30,142 nucleotides of DNA from Acephala macrosclerotiorum (taxonomy: Eukaryota > Ascomycota > Leotiomycetes > Helotiales > Mollisiaceae): NCBI GenBank assembly GCA_014904845.1, contig MU119676.1:1-30142 (forward strand), read 5' to 3'. Below, one piece after another: positions 10,914-22,484 of the stretch (its first letter is position 1; every line of letters begins with the position of its first letter). Both the position numbers and the translations under genes were made by a program. A model generated the notes under the pieces. The model saw only the letters and a program-made list of their open reading frames with translations. It ran no database searches and was not told the origin of the DNA.

Positions 10914-11363
10914 ATCGTTTTTTCATATAACGAGCTCGTTTCGAGTCTCGAAGAAAAGAATTAAAAAAAGAGAAAAAACTCGTTTTAAATAAGGAATTCA
11001 AAGCTCGAGATCTCTCAAATTATTGTCGTTTTTCTTTAAGAATCTAATAGTCTTCTCAATATTTCTATCAATATTAAACTTTTCTATAGTCTGTTTTCTT
11101 TTCTTTTTAAAACTTAGTAAAAAGAAAAAAAGTAAACAAATCTCAAGTTTAAATTCATCGTTAGAAATAATCAAATACTTTTAATTATTCTCTATAAGCG
11201 TTATCAATTTCTCAATCTCGCATTTAAAAAAAAACTTATTATCAAAAAACATTTCTATTTCTTTTATCTCAAAATACTAAAAGATTAGTTTGATTTGAAT
11301 TATAGTCTGTTTTTGCTAATAAGTGTACAAATGTCTATTATCAAACGAGTTCTAATAGTTTAA
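10914..11363 (-). other. Element C, 3' end between last coding remnant and LTR
   Basis: Relatively rich in CT-type bases on the plus strand (purine-rich on the coding strand), which suits a 3' untranslated region and polypurine tract: a TCGTTTTTTC run directly follows the LTR at about 10915-10924. No reading frame recognised. Confidence 0.4.
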
Positions 11364-11735
11364 CTATTGAAAAATCTTATATTGAACAATAGAGTAATTT
11401 AAAGATTTCGCGCAATGGACTATATCGAAGATTGCGTCGACTTTTTCAAATTGAATACTACTAAGAAAAAATTCGTTATTAAGAAATTCTCGAAATCGAT
11501 TCTTAGAGAGAGTTCGAAGCTTATTATAAACTTTTTTAAGTTTTTCGTAGATAGTATTACCGATAATTCTTTCGCTAGTATTAACAAATATTAAACTCAC
11601 GAAAAATAAAATGAAAAGACTAAAATTCTTAAAATTTTCGACGTATTTCCAGTCGATAAAAATCTTTATTTTATAGACGTATAATTTCAATTTCTGAGAT
11701 TTTTTTTCTACAATATTTGATTAAATTTACTTTAA
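11364..11735 (-). pseudogene. Unassigned protein remnant at 3' end of element C
   Basis: The minus-strand frame is open from a RIP-type TAA at about 11735 down to a stop just after 11364, roughly 118 codons. The composition is protein-like: Trp, Cys and His are present and charged residues are well spread, with an amphipathic Lys/Arg-rich stretch (for example KLKKVYNKLRTLSKNRFREF) followed by an acidic/hydrophobic part (KVDAIFDIVHCAKSLNY). A hydrophobic segment of about 15 residues (LFILFFVSLIFV) lies in the first half and could be a membrane helix or RIP-inflated Phe/Leu. The register is the same as pol upstream. I do not recognise the family. It may be the end of the extra 3' ORF. Confidence 0.5.
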
Positions 11736-12122
11736 AAGATCTTTAATTAAAATTCGATTTTCAATACTAGAAAAAAAATCTATTTAAGTAATTCTTTTAA
11801 AGAATCGAAATAATTAATTTATCGTTTTTTTATGATTACTAAATCGCGAATAAATTATTTGAAATTTACTAGAAAAAAAAAATTCAACGTACAATAAATC
11901 TAAATCTTAAAATATATTTATTTTTTTTTCGTAGAAAAATTGATCAATTTTATTGTTTTAATAGAGTTTAATAGACTGAAAAAAGACAACGAAATAAAGA
12001 AAATAATTTTTAAAAAATCGATAAAACAATAATTACAATCTGAGATCCGTTTACAAAAATTGAACAATAAAAAGAAAATACGCATTATATAAAAAAAAAA
12101 ATGCACTAAAAAAAGTTTATTA
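11736..12122 (-). other. Break in the element C 3' coding region
   Basis: The long minus-strand register is interrupted by closely spaced stops. A different minus-strand frame is open at 11918-12106 (62 codons, Phe/Ile-rich, with DCNYC). This could be a frameshift within one ORF, an intron remnant, or the gap between two ORFs. Confidence 0.35.
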
Positions 12123-12908
12123 ATAATAGAATTTCAATATATTAATTTCTTTAAGAAAAAACAATAAAATATTCTTTTTTTTCGTTTATTTAAAGAAATT
12201 TTACAAAGTAAAAACTATTGTAATTTTCAAATCAATAAACGATTTAATCGAAAAAATAAATATAAAAAAGATAAAAACTCGCGAAAATTAAAATCGATTT
12301 TTTGTTAACGTTTTTTACTTATATTGAAAAATAGTAAAAATATTTATAAACTAAAAACGAGTATTAAAATAGATTCAAATAAATCGAAAACTCTTTTTTT
12401 TAATGTACAATTTATAAATTTTGAATAATCGTACTTTTATAATTTCAATTTATTTTTCGTTGTTTTCAAAGTACAAATCGAAATTCTCGTAAAACGTTAT
12501 ATAATAAACTCGATAAAATTGCTCAATAAACGAGTACTTATAAGTATTGTAAACGGTATTTAGAATTTTAATGCGATCAATAAAATTCAAAGTATTAAAA
12601 AAAGCAACGTTTAATTTTTAAATACTATTTATATTGTACGCGTAATCAATTATTGAGCGTATATTATTTGATTAAAACTCGCGAATTGATCGAAATAAAA
12701 TAGTATTAAACTACAATAAAATAGTAATAATCTTGTATTTTTTTGATATAAATATAAACATATTGTAGTATTTCTTATTATCGGCAATAGATCTTTTGAA
12801 TCTGATTAATATAAAAATCGAAACGAAAAAAAAAGCGAATTGAAAAACTTGAAAAATTTAAAAAATCTAAAAAAACAAAAAGTTTTACACAGAAAAACTA
12901 GTAATAGT

Positions 12909-12948
12909 AATATTGTTATTGTTATTATCACTGTTGTTATCGTTATCG
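12909..12948 (-). repeat. Asn/Asp codon repeat inside the extra ORF
   Basis: On the minus strand a run of GAT, AAC, AGT and AAT codons gives an Asn/Asp/Ser low-complexity linker in frame with the flanking coding-like sequence. Confidence 0.6.
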
Positions 12949-14441
12949 CCAGTTAATAAAATTGTTTGAAAAAGTAAAATATTAACGTTAATAACTTTTT
13001 GAGACTTAGTACTTCGAATACTTATACTACTAATAGCGACGATCAGTCATTCTCTAGACTTATTCGCAAAGATCGAAAAAAGTTTTTTAGTATATTTTTT
13101 AGTCATTAAAAGTCCGTAGAAATAGAAAGTAAAATGCAATTTTTTCAAATTTGTTTTATTCAAATTTATAATCATCAAATCGTCGCTTGCATTTTTCAAG
13201 TATATTAACGCTTTTTTACAATCGATAAATCGAAAAAATGTTCTTATAAATAGCGTATTACAAACTTTGTTTTTTTCGATAATAATTATATCAATAATTC
13301 TAATAATTTCGCGAAACGCAAAACGCTTTATATAGAATATTTGTTTGAATTCTTAGTATATATATTTGTCGTAAAATCTATTAATAAGATTTTCAATGAA
13401 TTATCGAAATATTTGAACTCGAAAAAAAAAATATTGATTATAATATTTAAATACACTATTAAAAGTTTTAATTAAATTAAATCGAGTTTATTAAAATACA
13501 ATACGCGATTTTTCAATTTTATTTATTTTAAAGAGAAAGTTTTTATTTAAGACTATATATTGTTTTAAGATTTTTCTAGAAAATCTCAAAATAATACTAT
13601 TTTTAATTCTCTTTTTTTATTTAATTAAAAAATTTATTATTAATATTATTAATCGCAATTGTTTTCTCTTTAAATAGTAATCTACTAATAATTTTTTATA
13701 GATTATCGAGATCGCGCTATACAATTTGTATAAACGTATTATAATTATTTTCGTTTTATTTTTTATATGTAAAACTTATATTTTCGAAATTTAATAAAAC
13801 ATTTTCTTGAAATATAATAATAATATTATAAGAATTTCGAGAATAAAAACTAGAATTATAAAATTTGTATATAAAAAAATAATATAATAAATTGATCGAA
13901 TTTTAAAAATAGAAAACGTATAAATTTAAAAAGAAAAAATCTATTAATAAAATCGAAAAAAGTTATAAATTTTTATGCTTATAAAAAGATTATACAAGAA
14001 AAACAAACAAATATTTTTGCGTTTTAAATAATTGAAAATTGTAAAATTTGTTTGTTTTTACGAAAAAAATTCTTTAGAATATATCGATACATATAATTGA
14101 AATACTATAATACTAATTTCGAATAAAAAATTTTGAAAGTTTTAAATAAATAGTTTTATATTGATTTCTTATAAAACGTATTAAATAAATTTTAAAAAAA
14201 AAAGAATAAAAAAAGCAAATATTTATAAATCGTTTTTGTAAAAAAAATATATATAAATTCTTAAAAAAAATCGTTATAAAGTACTCAAATAAATAAAATA
14301 TATTCGATTAATAAAATTGTTTGTATATAAAATAATACAAATTAAAACTTTAAAGAAATAAAAAGAAAAATAAATAATATTAAAAAGAAATTATAGTCTT
14401 TGAATTAACGTAAAATTAAAAAATTGTAATTAAAAAATTTT

Positions 14442-14460
14442 AAAAAAAAAAAAAAAAAAA
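14442..14460 (+). repeat. A(19) homopolymer
   Basis: Nineteen consecutive A. On the minus strand it reads as Phe codons within the extra coding region. I see no retroposon boundary here, so I treat it as a simple repeat and not as a poly(A) tail. Confidence 0.7.
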
Positions 14461-14544
14461 TTGAAAAAAGTTTTCTTATAAATTATAGTAAATATTGTAT
14501 TAATAAACGTTTATATAATTTGAATGCAATTAGATATAATCGAA

Positions 14545-14560
14545 ATACATTTAAATGTAT
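14545..14560. repeat. 16-bp perfect palindrome
   Basis: ATACATTTAAATGTAT is its own reverse complement. Likely chance in AT-rich DNA. Confidence 0.6.
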
Positions 14561-14882
14561 CGAGATATATTTGAAAATATTTAAATATATTAAAAAATGT
14601 TTTTTATAGATTTTAAAAATTAAAATTTTTTAGGATTTTTTAAAGAAAGAAAAAATAATACAATCTCGTTTTTCTATATAATAAAATCGTCTCGATTATA
14701 ATAAGAAAAAAATGAAGTTTTCAAAGTATAAATAGAATTTATCAAAATAAATAAAAGTATTCTAAAGAAAATCGATAAAAAAATGAGATTATTATAAATA
14801 GAAAAAGAAAAAATAGTTTTTTTTCGATTAAAAAATCGTTATTATTTCGAAGTTTAACGAGTTCTTTTTATTTATTTAATTT

Positions 14883-15539
14883 TCAAAGAATCGTATGTAT
14901 TTGTTTTTTTTTGATTTCATTGAATTCAAAAATACGAATTACAATTTCAATTTTTTTCTCAATTTCTTAAGTACTCTATTTATCACGAAATTCTTTAATT
15001 ACTTTTTTTTTTGCACTTGCATTTTTATTATCGTTGAAATCAATAGACTCAATAATATTCTCGTTTTTACTATTGTTTAAAGAATCTCAATATTCATTTT
15101 TTTTAACGAATTTCTTTAAACAATTTCTAGTATATAATCTTCGAATTGTCGTTTTATTTACTTCTTCGAGCAAATAATTCTTTTTCAATTAATTTGTTTA
15201 ACGAATTCAATATAGACTCAATTACTTATACAACAATTTAATATTCTTAAATATATTCTAATCAATGAATTTAATATTATATATTAAAACGAAATTTCTT
15301 TCTCGAATTAATTCTTTTCGTATTTAGTAATAAACATCGAAATATATTTGATTTTACTTACGATTGCACTCTTTTTTCAATTTCGATTTTTCTATATTCT
15401 CGTTTCGCATTTCAATTTGTCTAGTTCTCAACTCAAGAAACTTTACTCAATTATATATTTTATTTCAATCGAAAATTCTCTAAGTAAAAAATCGAATTTC
15501 AACAAATAAAACAATTTCTTTACTATAAACTATATAAAA
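14883..15539 (-). pseudogene. Integrase C-terminal region and acidic tail of element C
   Basis: The register continues with RTRQIEMRNENIEKSKLKKE (about 15430-15370), resembling the helical segment that follows Gypsy integrase cores (L-R-A-R-Q-x-E-x-R-D-E). YLLEEVNKT and then RNCLKKFVKKNEY resemble the terminal module whose intact form reads Y-x-L-x-E-L-D-G-T...G-N-R-L-K-K-F. A run at 15085-15020 (DSLNNSKNENIIESIDFNDN) looks like an acidic tail in which Asp/Glu became Asn/Lys. A TGA at 14885-14883 may be the real or a RIP-made end of pol. Confidence 0.7.
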
Positions 15540-16330
15540 TAACGTGCATTTAATTAGTCTATAAATAGTTATTCGATCTACAAAAAAAACAATTAATAAA
15601 TATTCTAATTAATTTTTCTTGCTTTTTTTCGTTAAAATAATCAATACGATAATAATAAACTAATATTCTCGTTCAATCATTTTATTTATTTTCAAATTAT
15701 ATACGAAAATAATAATTCGTTTGATTTTGAGTTTATTCAATTTTTTAATAACAATTTTTTTGAATTCGAACTTTTTATTCAATTTTATGTAATTAAAAAC
15801 ACTATATTTGCAAATAATATTATTGTAAATATATTTAGTAATTTTTTTAGAAATCGAATTCTTTATTAGTTTAATTTCAATTCAATCAAAAAAATCATTT
15901 TATATTATAATCAAACTATCGAATATTTCATATTACGAGAATTTAATTATATTTATTTCAATACAATAAAATAATAAAATTACTCTCTAAAAATACAAAA
16001 TTTCTTTGTATTTCTTTTTGTTTTTGTATTAACAATTGTTGCAATTTACTACAAAATTTTAAACGTTTTTATAGTACTTTTTTTAATAATATCGATTAAT
16101 TACTCGATAGTAAATATTTTTTTTTTTAATATATTTGAACTTATTATATAATTCAATTATAATTATTATACGTTGTTTTAAATCGTTTAAAACAAATCGA
16201 AATAAATAAAACTTAATAATATTTCTTTATAATATTTTGTTTTAAACGCTATAATCGACGAATTCTCGAATTAATTTGTAGAATTTTACTCTCAAAAACT
16301 ATTTTAATCGTTTTAAAATTGTTAAATATT
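15540..16330 (-). pseudogene. Integrase domain of element C
   Basis: Starts with a zinc-binding region in which the Cys pair is kept (codons at 16043 and 16034, CNNC) and the family C-x-x-C-Q follows as C plus a TAA stop. The core follows: DFFD*IE near 15896-15876 corresponds to the first catalytic Asp block (family D-D-L/F-S-x-W-V-E), a block near 15780 to the D-G-G region, and NKMIERE with the catalytic Glu at 15674-15672 (family N-G-M-x-E-R). Near 15570, VDRITIYRLIK matches the family A-D-R-T-T-x-R block. This arrangement defines the HHCC/DDE integrase of Ty3/Gypsy. The stops are RIP-type. Confidence 0.82.
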
Positions 16331-16382
16331 AAATAATATTTTAAAAATAATTCGAATAATTATTATTAAAAAAAAAAATAAT

Positions 16383-16403
16383 ATTATTATTATTATTATT
16401 ATT
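16383..16403 (-). repeat. (ATT)7 tract encoding seven Asn between RNase H and integrase
   Basis: Seven perfect triplets; in the pol register the minus strand reads seven consecutive AAT (Asn) codons. It sits at the RNase H-integrase junction, where a linker tolerates expansion. Some Asn may derive from Asp by RIP. Confidence 0.7.
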
Positions 16404-16689
16404 CAATAGTTTATTGATCTCAAAAAAAGCGATTAATACGACGTATACAAAAAATGCAATCGATATTAGAAATTAAAAACTAAAAACATTGAATTTAAAT
16501 TTTTTTTTTTAAATTTAATCTAATAATTCAAGCAAATATTTTCGTTTTATGTGTCTATTTTTAATTACAAATGATTTACTTTTAATCTTTCGATTAATTT
16601 TGCGTTCTTTAATCGAAATTAAAACTATTTTAATATAATCAAATTCGATTGTAATAAATTTATCGATATTTGTTTTTTTCTTTGAATTA

Positions 16690-17160
16690 TCGTTTTTTAT
16701 TCGCGGTTTTTTGAATAATTCGTTTATAGTAATATAAGTACTTTTTTTAATATATTTAACTTCGAAATCGAACAATCGTATTTAAATAAACTAGCGAGTA
16801 ATTAAAGCGTCAAAAAAATCTATTATTACTCGATTTAATTAAACAATAAACGTATTAACGTTCGTCTCAAAAATGAAATAAACGTTATATAATCAAAATT
16901 GTAATTTGCGAAAATACTTTAAAATTTCTCGATATTTTTTTTTTATCACATTATAATTTTATTTAGTAATATTTCAAAGTTTTAACTCGTATCAAATTAT
17001 TTATTTCTATTTTTTATCGTTATATTAATCGAATATCTTTTTATATTTTTATTAATTAGTATCAATACTTAAAATAATTATTTTCTATCTATTTATAAAA
17101 TCGTAATAAATTTTACAAAATACTAAAATCGTCGTAAATTTGTTTTATAAAAGTACTATA
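16690..17160 (-). pseudogene. RNase H domain of element C
   Basis: Follows RT in the same register. ILSIDTN at about 17074-17055 corresponds to the family I-x-S-x-D-A/T-S start, with the first catalytic Asp (17063-17061) kept. KKKYREILKYFRKLQF matches the helix usually reading K-R-E-L-x-x-x-x-x-A-L-K. Phe-Glu-Thr-Asn at 16871-16860 is the L-E-T-D motif with the Asp changed to Asn. VIIDFFDALITR then *FI*IRLFDFEVKYI match the conserved block whose intact form has T-R-W and L-F-D-F-E-V. This domain gave the strongest recognition in the window. It would degrade the RNA strand of the RNA-DNA hybrid. Confidence 0.85.
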
Positions 17161-18180
17161 ACGATTTTTTACTCTTTTTTTTATTCAAAAAATTCGTTTT
17201 TTTTAATTAATCGATATAACGACTCGATAATAATATTAAAATATTAAATTTATATTTTGTAATAAATACAAATTCTAATGAAAATTTTAATTTCAAAAAT
17301 ATTATTACATTTAATTCATTTTAAAATTTTAATAATTTTTACATTTTCAAAAAAACGCTTTTTAAAACTACAAACGAAACTAATAATAATTATTTTATTT
17401 TAATAGAATTGTAATTTGAGTTTTATATAGATTTAAATTCTTTCAATTTAATTTAACATTTTATTCAAATTTTAAATATATTCAAAAACGAATCAATGAA
17501 TCTTTAGAAATATTAACTCGTTATCGTAATTCGTATAAAATCTTTTGATTTTTACGTTATTTAAAAATAATATCGCGATTCTAAAAAACACGTTTTTTAA
17601 AATTGTTATAATAACTCGAACGAATTGAATTACAAAATTAATTACTTCTTAAAGCGATATTATTATTCGCAGAAGTCTTAATAAAATTATAAAAGTAATT
17701 ATATTTCTATTTCGAACGTTTAACGTAAATTAATCGTATTCAAAAAAGAAATTTATCAAAAAAACGCAAAAATATTCAATAAATTCTTCAAAAAATTTAT
17801 TTATAGAAAAAAATATATTAATATTTTTCAAAGTAATCGAATTCATTTTTATAATCGCATTAATTAATCAATAAATTTTAGCGACTTTTTTCGCGATCAA
17901 AAACTATAAATTTTAATAAAAATTATTATTTTTTTCAAGTATTTCGCGATCGAATCGTTTTTAAAGCATTTTTATTACAATTAAAAATAAAGTTTTAAAG
18001 TAATAAAAACTCTTTTTTTATTACGTCGTATATTGAATTGTTTTAATACGAATAAACGAATTAATATTTTTATAGATTTTAAAAAAATTTTTTTAATCAA
18101 ATATTATTATTTTTTTACGATTAAATATTATTTCATCGAATATTTCTTTTTCAGATTTCTATAATCAATTTTTAACAAAT
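17161..18180 (-). pseudogene. Reverse transcriptase domain of element C
   Basis: Minus-strand translation shows the sequential RT blocks of Ty3/Gypsy: a segment ending KIY*LINA (family K-Y-R-L-I-N-A), then LINFFFEYD (family LIDLFSGYDQ), then NFVIQFVRV (family N-S-V-A-Q-F-x-R-V), and the catalytic box at 17567-17556, reading Phe-Leu-Asn-Asn where the family has F-L-D-D. Both Asp codons have become Asn by single transitions. Downstream, SFVCSF, IRICIYYKI and LYRLIKKNE match the thumb/connection region (G-F-V-C-D, G-I-C-x-Y-Y-R and L-Y-R-L-T-K-K). The function is lost through the catalytic change as well as the stops. Confidence 0.85.
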
Positions 18181-18406
18181 AGAAATATTAATCATTTAAA
18201 AATAAATCGTAATTTTTTTAATATCGAAACAATTTGCAATAATAAGTATTTTGTATATTTTTTAATATACTTTTAAAATATTTCTCGCGCTTTAAATTAT
18301 TCGAATCAATTTTTTCGTTTTTTAAAAGTCTTTTCAATTTTATCGATTAAATCGACAAATTGTACTTTTTTGAATTTAAATTTATATGTTGTATTAACGT
18401 TTATAT

Positions 18407-18433
18407 TAAATAATCTCAAATTGAGATTATTTA
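18407..18433. repeat. Perfect 13-bp inverted repeat with 1-bp spacer
   Basis: TAAATAATCTCAA, one A, TTGAGATTATTTA. It lies inside the coding register upstream of RT in element C, so it may be incidental, but it is the longest perfect palindrome I noticed. Confidence 0.65.
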
Positions 18434-18540
18434 GCGATAAAATTATTCTTTTTATTCGAGTCTTTTTCTCGTTTCTATACTCGAAAATTTTTTGATTTTT
18501 TTTTTTTTTAGTAAAATAAAATAATTAGCGTTTTATATCG

Positions 18541-19739
18541 TTCTCTAAATATTTTCTTATAACGTTTACATTTAAAAACAATAATACTATTATAAAAAAA
18601 TATTTTTTTACTTTTTCGTCGAAAATTTTTTTATTTAAAATCTCGTTTATTTTCTTTTTATCAAAAAAAAAAAACGTTTTATAGAAAATCGAAAAAAATA
18701 ATTTTATTTTTTATATTATTTTATTTGTATTTTTCTTTGAACTAATAGCGTTTGTTTTAATTGTATTTATTTTACATAAAATAATATTAAAAATATTTAG
18801 TGAAAAATTAGAAATAAAAAGAAATTCATTAAAATATAAAAACTATTTACGAATTTTAATACTATATTGTTTTCTAATAATATTAGTACTTAGTTTCTCG
18901 CGTTATATTTTTCTTTCGATATTTTTTCGACTCAAAAATACATACAAATATAGCGATTTCTAGTAGTTTGACGCAAATAGATTTTCAAAAAAAAAACAAT
19001 TATAATCGTACAAATAAAACTAAAATTTTTAAAGTCTCAAAATACGTTATTCTACGAATTATTATCTTTATATTCAATTTGTATTTTTATTGTAACAACG
19101 AATAATTATTTTAAAAAAAAATTTTTTGTACTATTTACAAAAAAAAAAGAAATCTCATATTCGATTCTGTGTTTAATCTCTATTTTTATAATTACTATTT
19201 TAGTGAATTCGAAGTTTTGTCTAATAATAATAAACAACTAGAAATTTTCAACGTTTGTAATAATACTATCGAAATTTCAAATTATATACATAGAAATAAT
19301 ATAGTATTTCATTTTAATATTTAATATTTCGCATTTTTCGCTCGAATTAATTGATTTAAACAAATTGAAATATAATTTAAAAATAACGACAATATATTTT
19401 CTTTTAATTAGTAATAAAAAATCGATTTTCACGAGATTAATTTCGAGTATTATAAAGTTTCTAATAATAAAAACAAATTAACTCGTCTTTTCAAACATTT
19501 TATAGAAATTCTAAAAAAACTGTTTTATAAAATCAACGACTTTTAGTATTTCTTTTATTATAGCGATTCTAGTATCTATTAAAATCAAATAATAAGCGTT
19601 GTTTTTTCATTATTAATTAATAATTACTATAGTAGAATTCGATGTTTTTAAAGTATTAATAATTATTTTTATTTTTTTTTAGATTCTTAAAAACGACGTT
19701 ATACTTTTAAAAAGTTTTCGCGATAAAGTTTCATTAATA
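18541..19739 (-). other. Element C, gag-pol junction region, no domain recognised
   Basis: The pol register is coding-like down from about 18.54 kb. Above it, minus-strand frames are more damaged and no protease motif (DSG/DTG) or zinc knuckle (CCHC) is seen. By position the protease should be here. Confidence 0.35.
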
Positions 19740-20340
19740 GAATTATTACTTTTAGCGTCGAATTATTATTTCAAAGTTTTATTTTTCGATTGATTTACGT
19801 TTATTTTTTTTCGTTTTTCGTTTTAAGCGCTTTATAAAGTTTATTATTGCGATTCGATCTTTAAATACTTTTTTTTTATTTTTATTTTTTATTGAAAATT
19901 TTCTTGTGTACTTTGAATTTTGTTTCTCGATTTACTCGTCGTTATTGTATTTATTATTATTGTATTTATCGACAATTTTTCGTAGAACTTATCAATAGTC
20001 GCTCTATTAAAACTTTGAACGTTAATATTATTATTATTGAAAATATACGACGATAAGTTTAATTCTTTTAAAATTTCTCTATTAGTATTAATTTTATTTT
20101 TTTCTTGAGTAGTAAATTGAATAAATTCTTGAATTCTTTGTATATTTTTAAAGCGTTTATCGAGATTGTAATTAAAAAGTTTTCTAATTATTTGTTTTAT
20201 AATTTAATTATATTAACGTCGATTGTTTTTAAGTATAAACAATTGCGAAAATCGATCACGATTCTAAAAACTATAATACTATTAATCGTTCTTTCGATAG
20301 TAATACTCACGATTGATTAACTCATCTATAAATAGACAAC
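19740..20340 (-). pseudogene. Putative gag remnant of element C
   Basis: Two minus-strand frames are coding-like in succession. From 20340 to about 20100 one frame has few stops and ends in INALKIYKEFKNLFNLLLKK. From about 20038 to 19800 another frame reads NVQSFNRATIDKFYEKLS and then a Lys/Arg-rich stretch (FIKRLKRKTKKNKRK) that would suit a nucleocapsid-like basic region. The frame difference implies an indel or a frameshift. No CCHC zinc knuckle is seen. Position between the primer-binding site and pol is the main argument for gag. The plus-strand 71-codon frame at 20105-20320 is a shadow. Confidence 0.45.
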
Positions 20341-22465
20341 GATTCACGAAAAAGTAATCAATGAAAGAATCGATTTCTTCGTTTTTTATTCGCTCGAAAT
20401 ACTTGAAACAATATCGCTCGCTCTATTAATCGTTGTATACAACATTGATTTTTATTGTATTTTTTTAAATAATCGATAATATATTTTGCGAGAATTCAAT
20501 CGACGTTAAATTATATGAAATTCTATATTCGTTTCTTTTTATATTACTATATTTCTCTCGTTCTCGATTAAAATTCTTTTTTCGTTTATATTCTTATAAA
20601 AAAATAAATTAATTCTAATTCTAATTTATAAAAATTATAACATTATTCAATTTTTAAAACATTTTTATAATATTGATATTTAAAGCGATTTTCAAATCGT
20701 TAAATAACACGAAAAAAAAAGAAAACTTTTTTAATTTTTTAGCGAAATCGTTTATTTGAATTAAAAGTTTTAATACAAATATTTATCGAATTTTTTAAAT
20801 TTAAATAGTACGTAAAATCGAAAATTGAAATTCGATATAAATTTTCTTAGTGATTACGTACATTTTTCATTGAATTTCTTCTATAAATAATTCAAATAAA
20901 ACAGAAAATAATAAATTATTAATTGCATTTAAAATCATTTTTTATATTACAATATTCAAATGTTTTTATTAAATTTTCGAGTATTTTAAGTTATTAATTT
21001 CATTATATCGTTATTTTTTTTTTTTATATTTATATACAATAATCACTTTCTCGTACATTTTATCGTAATTATAAATAAATATTTCTATCGATTCGTAATC
21101 GATTTCTTTAAAAATCCGTTCTTTAATATACATCGAAAATTCTTTTATAAATTCGCGTTTTTAATATTATTTATTTAATTTATTTCATTTGATTAATTTT
21201 TTAAATACTCAATCGAATAAATCTACGTATATTTTTATTACTAAAAAATTTCTTATAAATTAATTGATAATTTTATATAGAAATTCTATATTTACTCGAT
21301 AATACTTTTAATCGTATTCGCGAAATTCTTTTTTTAAAATATTATAAAATTTTTTTTTAAGTAATTTTCAATATTATATTTTAATATAAATCGAATTTAC
21401 TTTTTATAAATCGGATTAATATATTGCAAAAATCGTATTTTTTTAATTTTTAAAATAATTCTATAATTTTCGCATATATCGTTATATTGTTTCAAAAAAA
21501 TCGTAATATTGTTTTTTTTGAATTAAAATATTTCAAAGACTCTAAAGAAAAGCATTTATAATTTTAATACAAATACGTATTTCTCGAAATTTTACATTTT
21601 TGAGAGACTATTTTTATTGTTCGTAGAAAATTTTTTAAAAAAAATCGATAATATAATTAGAATAAAAATGTTTTTTATCGAAAAAAATAAACTTTAACGC
21701 GAATAATTTGCTGATTTTAATCTTTGAACTAAAAATTGATTTAGTAATTCAAAAGTACGAATTTTTAAATTACTATTTTCAAATAAAATTCGTTTTAAGA
21801 ATTAATTTCTATTTATATCGTTTTCTCGTAAAATCTTTTTTATTCTAGTTTTTATTCGAAATTTCGTTTATTTATTCGTTCTAATAAAATGTATTCTTTA
21901 AACAAATACTTTTTTAATCGATTTTTCTCGATTGAAATCTCTTGTTTCAATTTTTTTCGTATTATTTTTTGAAATTCGAGACTTATTTTGATTTTATTAT
22001 TTCAATTTAAAAACGATTACAAACGATTTACGAATTGCAACTCTTAAAAAAATTAAAATTAAAATATAAAACAATAAAACAATTTCGCTTTTTAACGTTA
22101 TAATTTCTTTTTTTTTTCGCACTAAAATTTTTTTTTTTATATTTCAATTTCCACTGAAAATAAAATCAATTATCGTAAATAATCGTCGCGAGTTCTTTTT
22201 TTTTTTTTTTATATTCGTTTTAATACTAATTATTTTAAGTAATTCAATATGTAATTTTTATAAATCAATATTTCTTTATAATTTCATAATCTTATAATCA
22301 AATCATTTAATTTCGAATAATACAATTAAAACAAAAAATTCTCGTTAATTGATTTTCAATTTTCGATTTTTAATAATTTGAGTTTTTTTTTAATAGTAAT
22401 AAAAAACAGAATACACAAATCGCATATAAACAATTCTTAGTAAAATCTATTAAAACAATTTATTT
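20341..22465 (-). other. Element C 5' region, heavily decayed
   Basis: No reading frame or motif was recognised in either strand. By position it would hold the leader and the start of gag. CpG is retained, and a few C runs remain on the plus strand. Confidence 0.35.
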
Positions 22466-22483
22466 CTCGGCGTCGCTTTACTA
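22466..22483 (-). other. Primer-binding site of element C
   Basis: On the plus strand CTCGGCGTCGCTTTACTA ends one base before the right LTR. Read as a tRNA 3' end it would finish in CCA, with CCA turned to CTA at its CpA, exactly the RIP change. On the minus strand this is TAG (from TGG) followed by TAAAGCGACGCCGAG one base after the 5' LTR, the standard site for tRNA priming. It is unusually G+C-rich for the window. The tRNA species was not identified. Confidence 0.6.
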
Positions 22484-22484
22484 A

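Larger units (their letters stand above)
12123..14882 (-). pseudogene. Extra coding-like region downstream of pol in element C (unknown protein)
   Basis: Continuing the pol register on the minus strand, sequence from about 13738 down to 12123 reads as protein with about 19 stops in roughly 535 codons, where random DNA of this composition should give about one stop in nine. Nearly all stops are TAA/TAG/TGA that RIP makes from Gln or Trp codons. Visible features are a Leu/Ile-rich helical segment (FREIIRIIDIIII), a segment SDDLMIINLNKTN, and an Asn/Asp/Ser-rich linker at about 12909-12948 (GDNDNNSDNNNNN). The upstream part (14882-13740) is coding-like but more damaged. I recognise no Gypsy module here; Env-like, chromodomain or captured host protein are all possible and untested. 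Confidence 0.5.
14883..18540 (-). pseudogene. pol: pol of element C (RT, RNase H, integrase), RIP-inactivated
   Basis: One minus-strand register (codons starting at positions that leave remainder 2 on division by 3) carries in order RT (about 18180-17161), RNase H (17160-16690), integrase (16330-15540) and a C-terminal tail (15539-14883). Many stops interrupt it, nearly all TAA/TAG/TGA at places where the family has Gln, Arg or Trp. Catalytic Asp residues are often Asn, as expected from C-to-T on the template strand. No net frameshift is apparent over 3.6 kb. The product would have copied element RNA into cDNA and integrated it; it is dead here. Family: fungal Ty3/Gypsy, recognised by motifs. 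Confidence 0.85.

Noticed and set aside
14442..14460. A(19) as the poly(A) tail of a retroposon inside element C
   Set aside because: The pol-linked minus-strand register continues on both sides and no target duplication is seen.
17110..17150. Minus-strand Ile-Tyr-Asp-Asp that looked like an RT active site
   Set aside because: Wrong register and wrong spacing. The real catalytic box of element C is at 17567-17556 in the pol frame.
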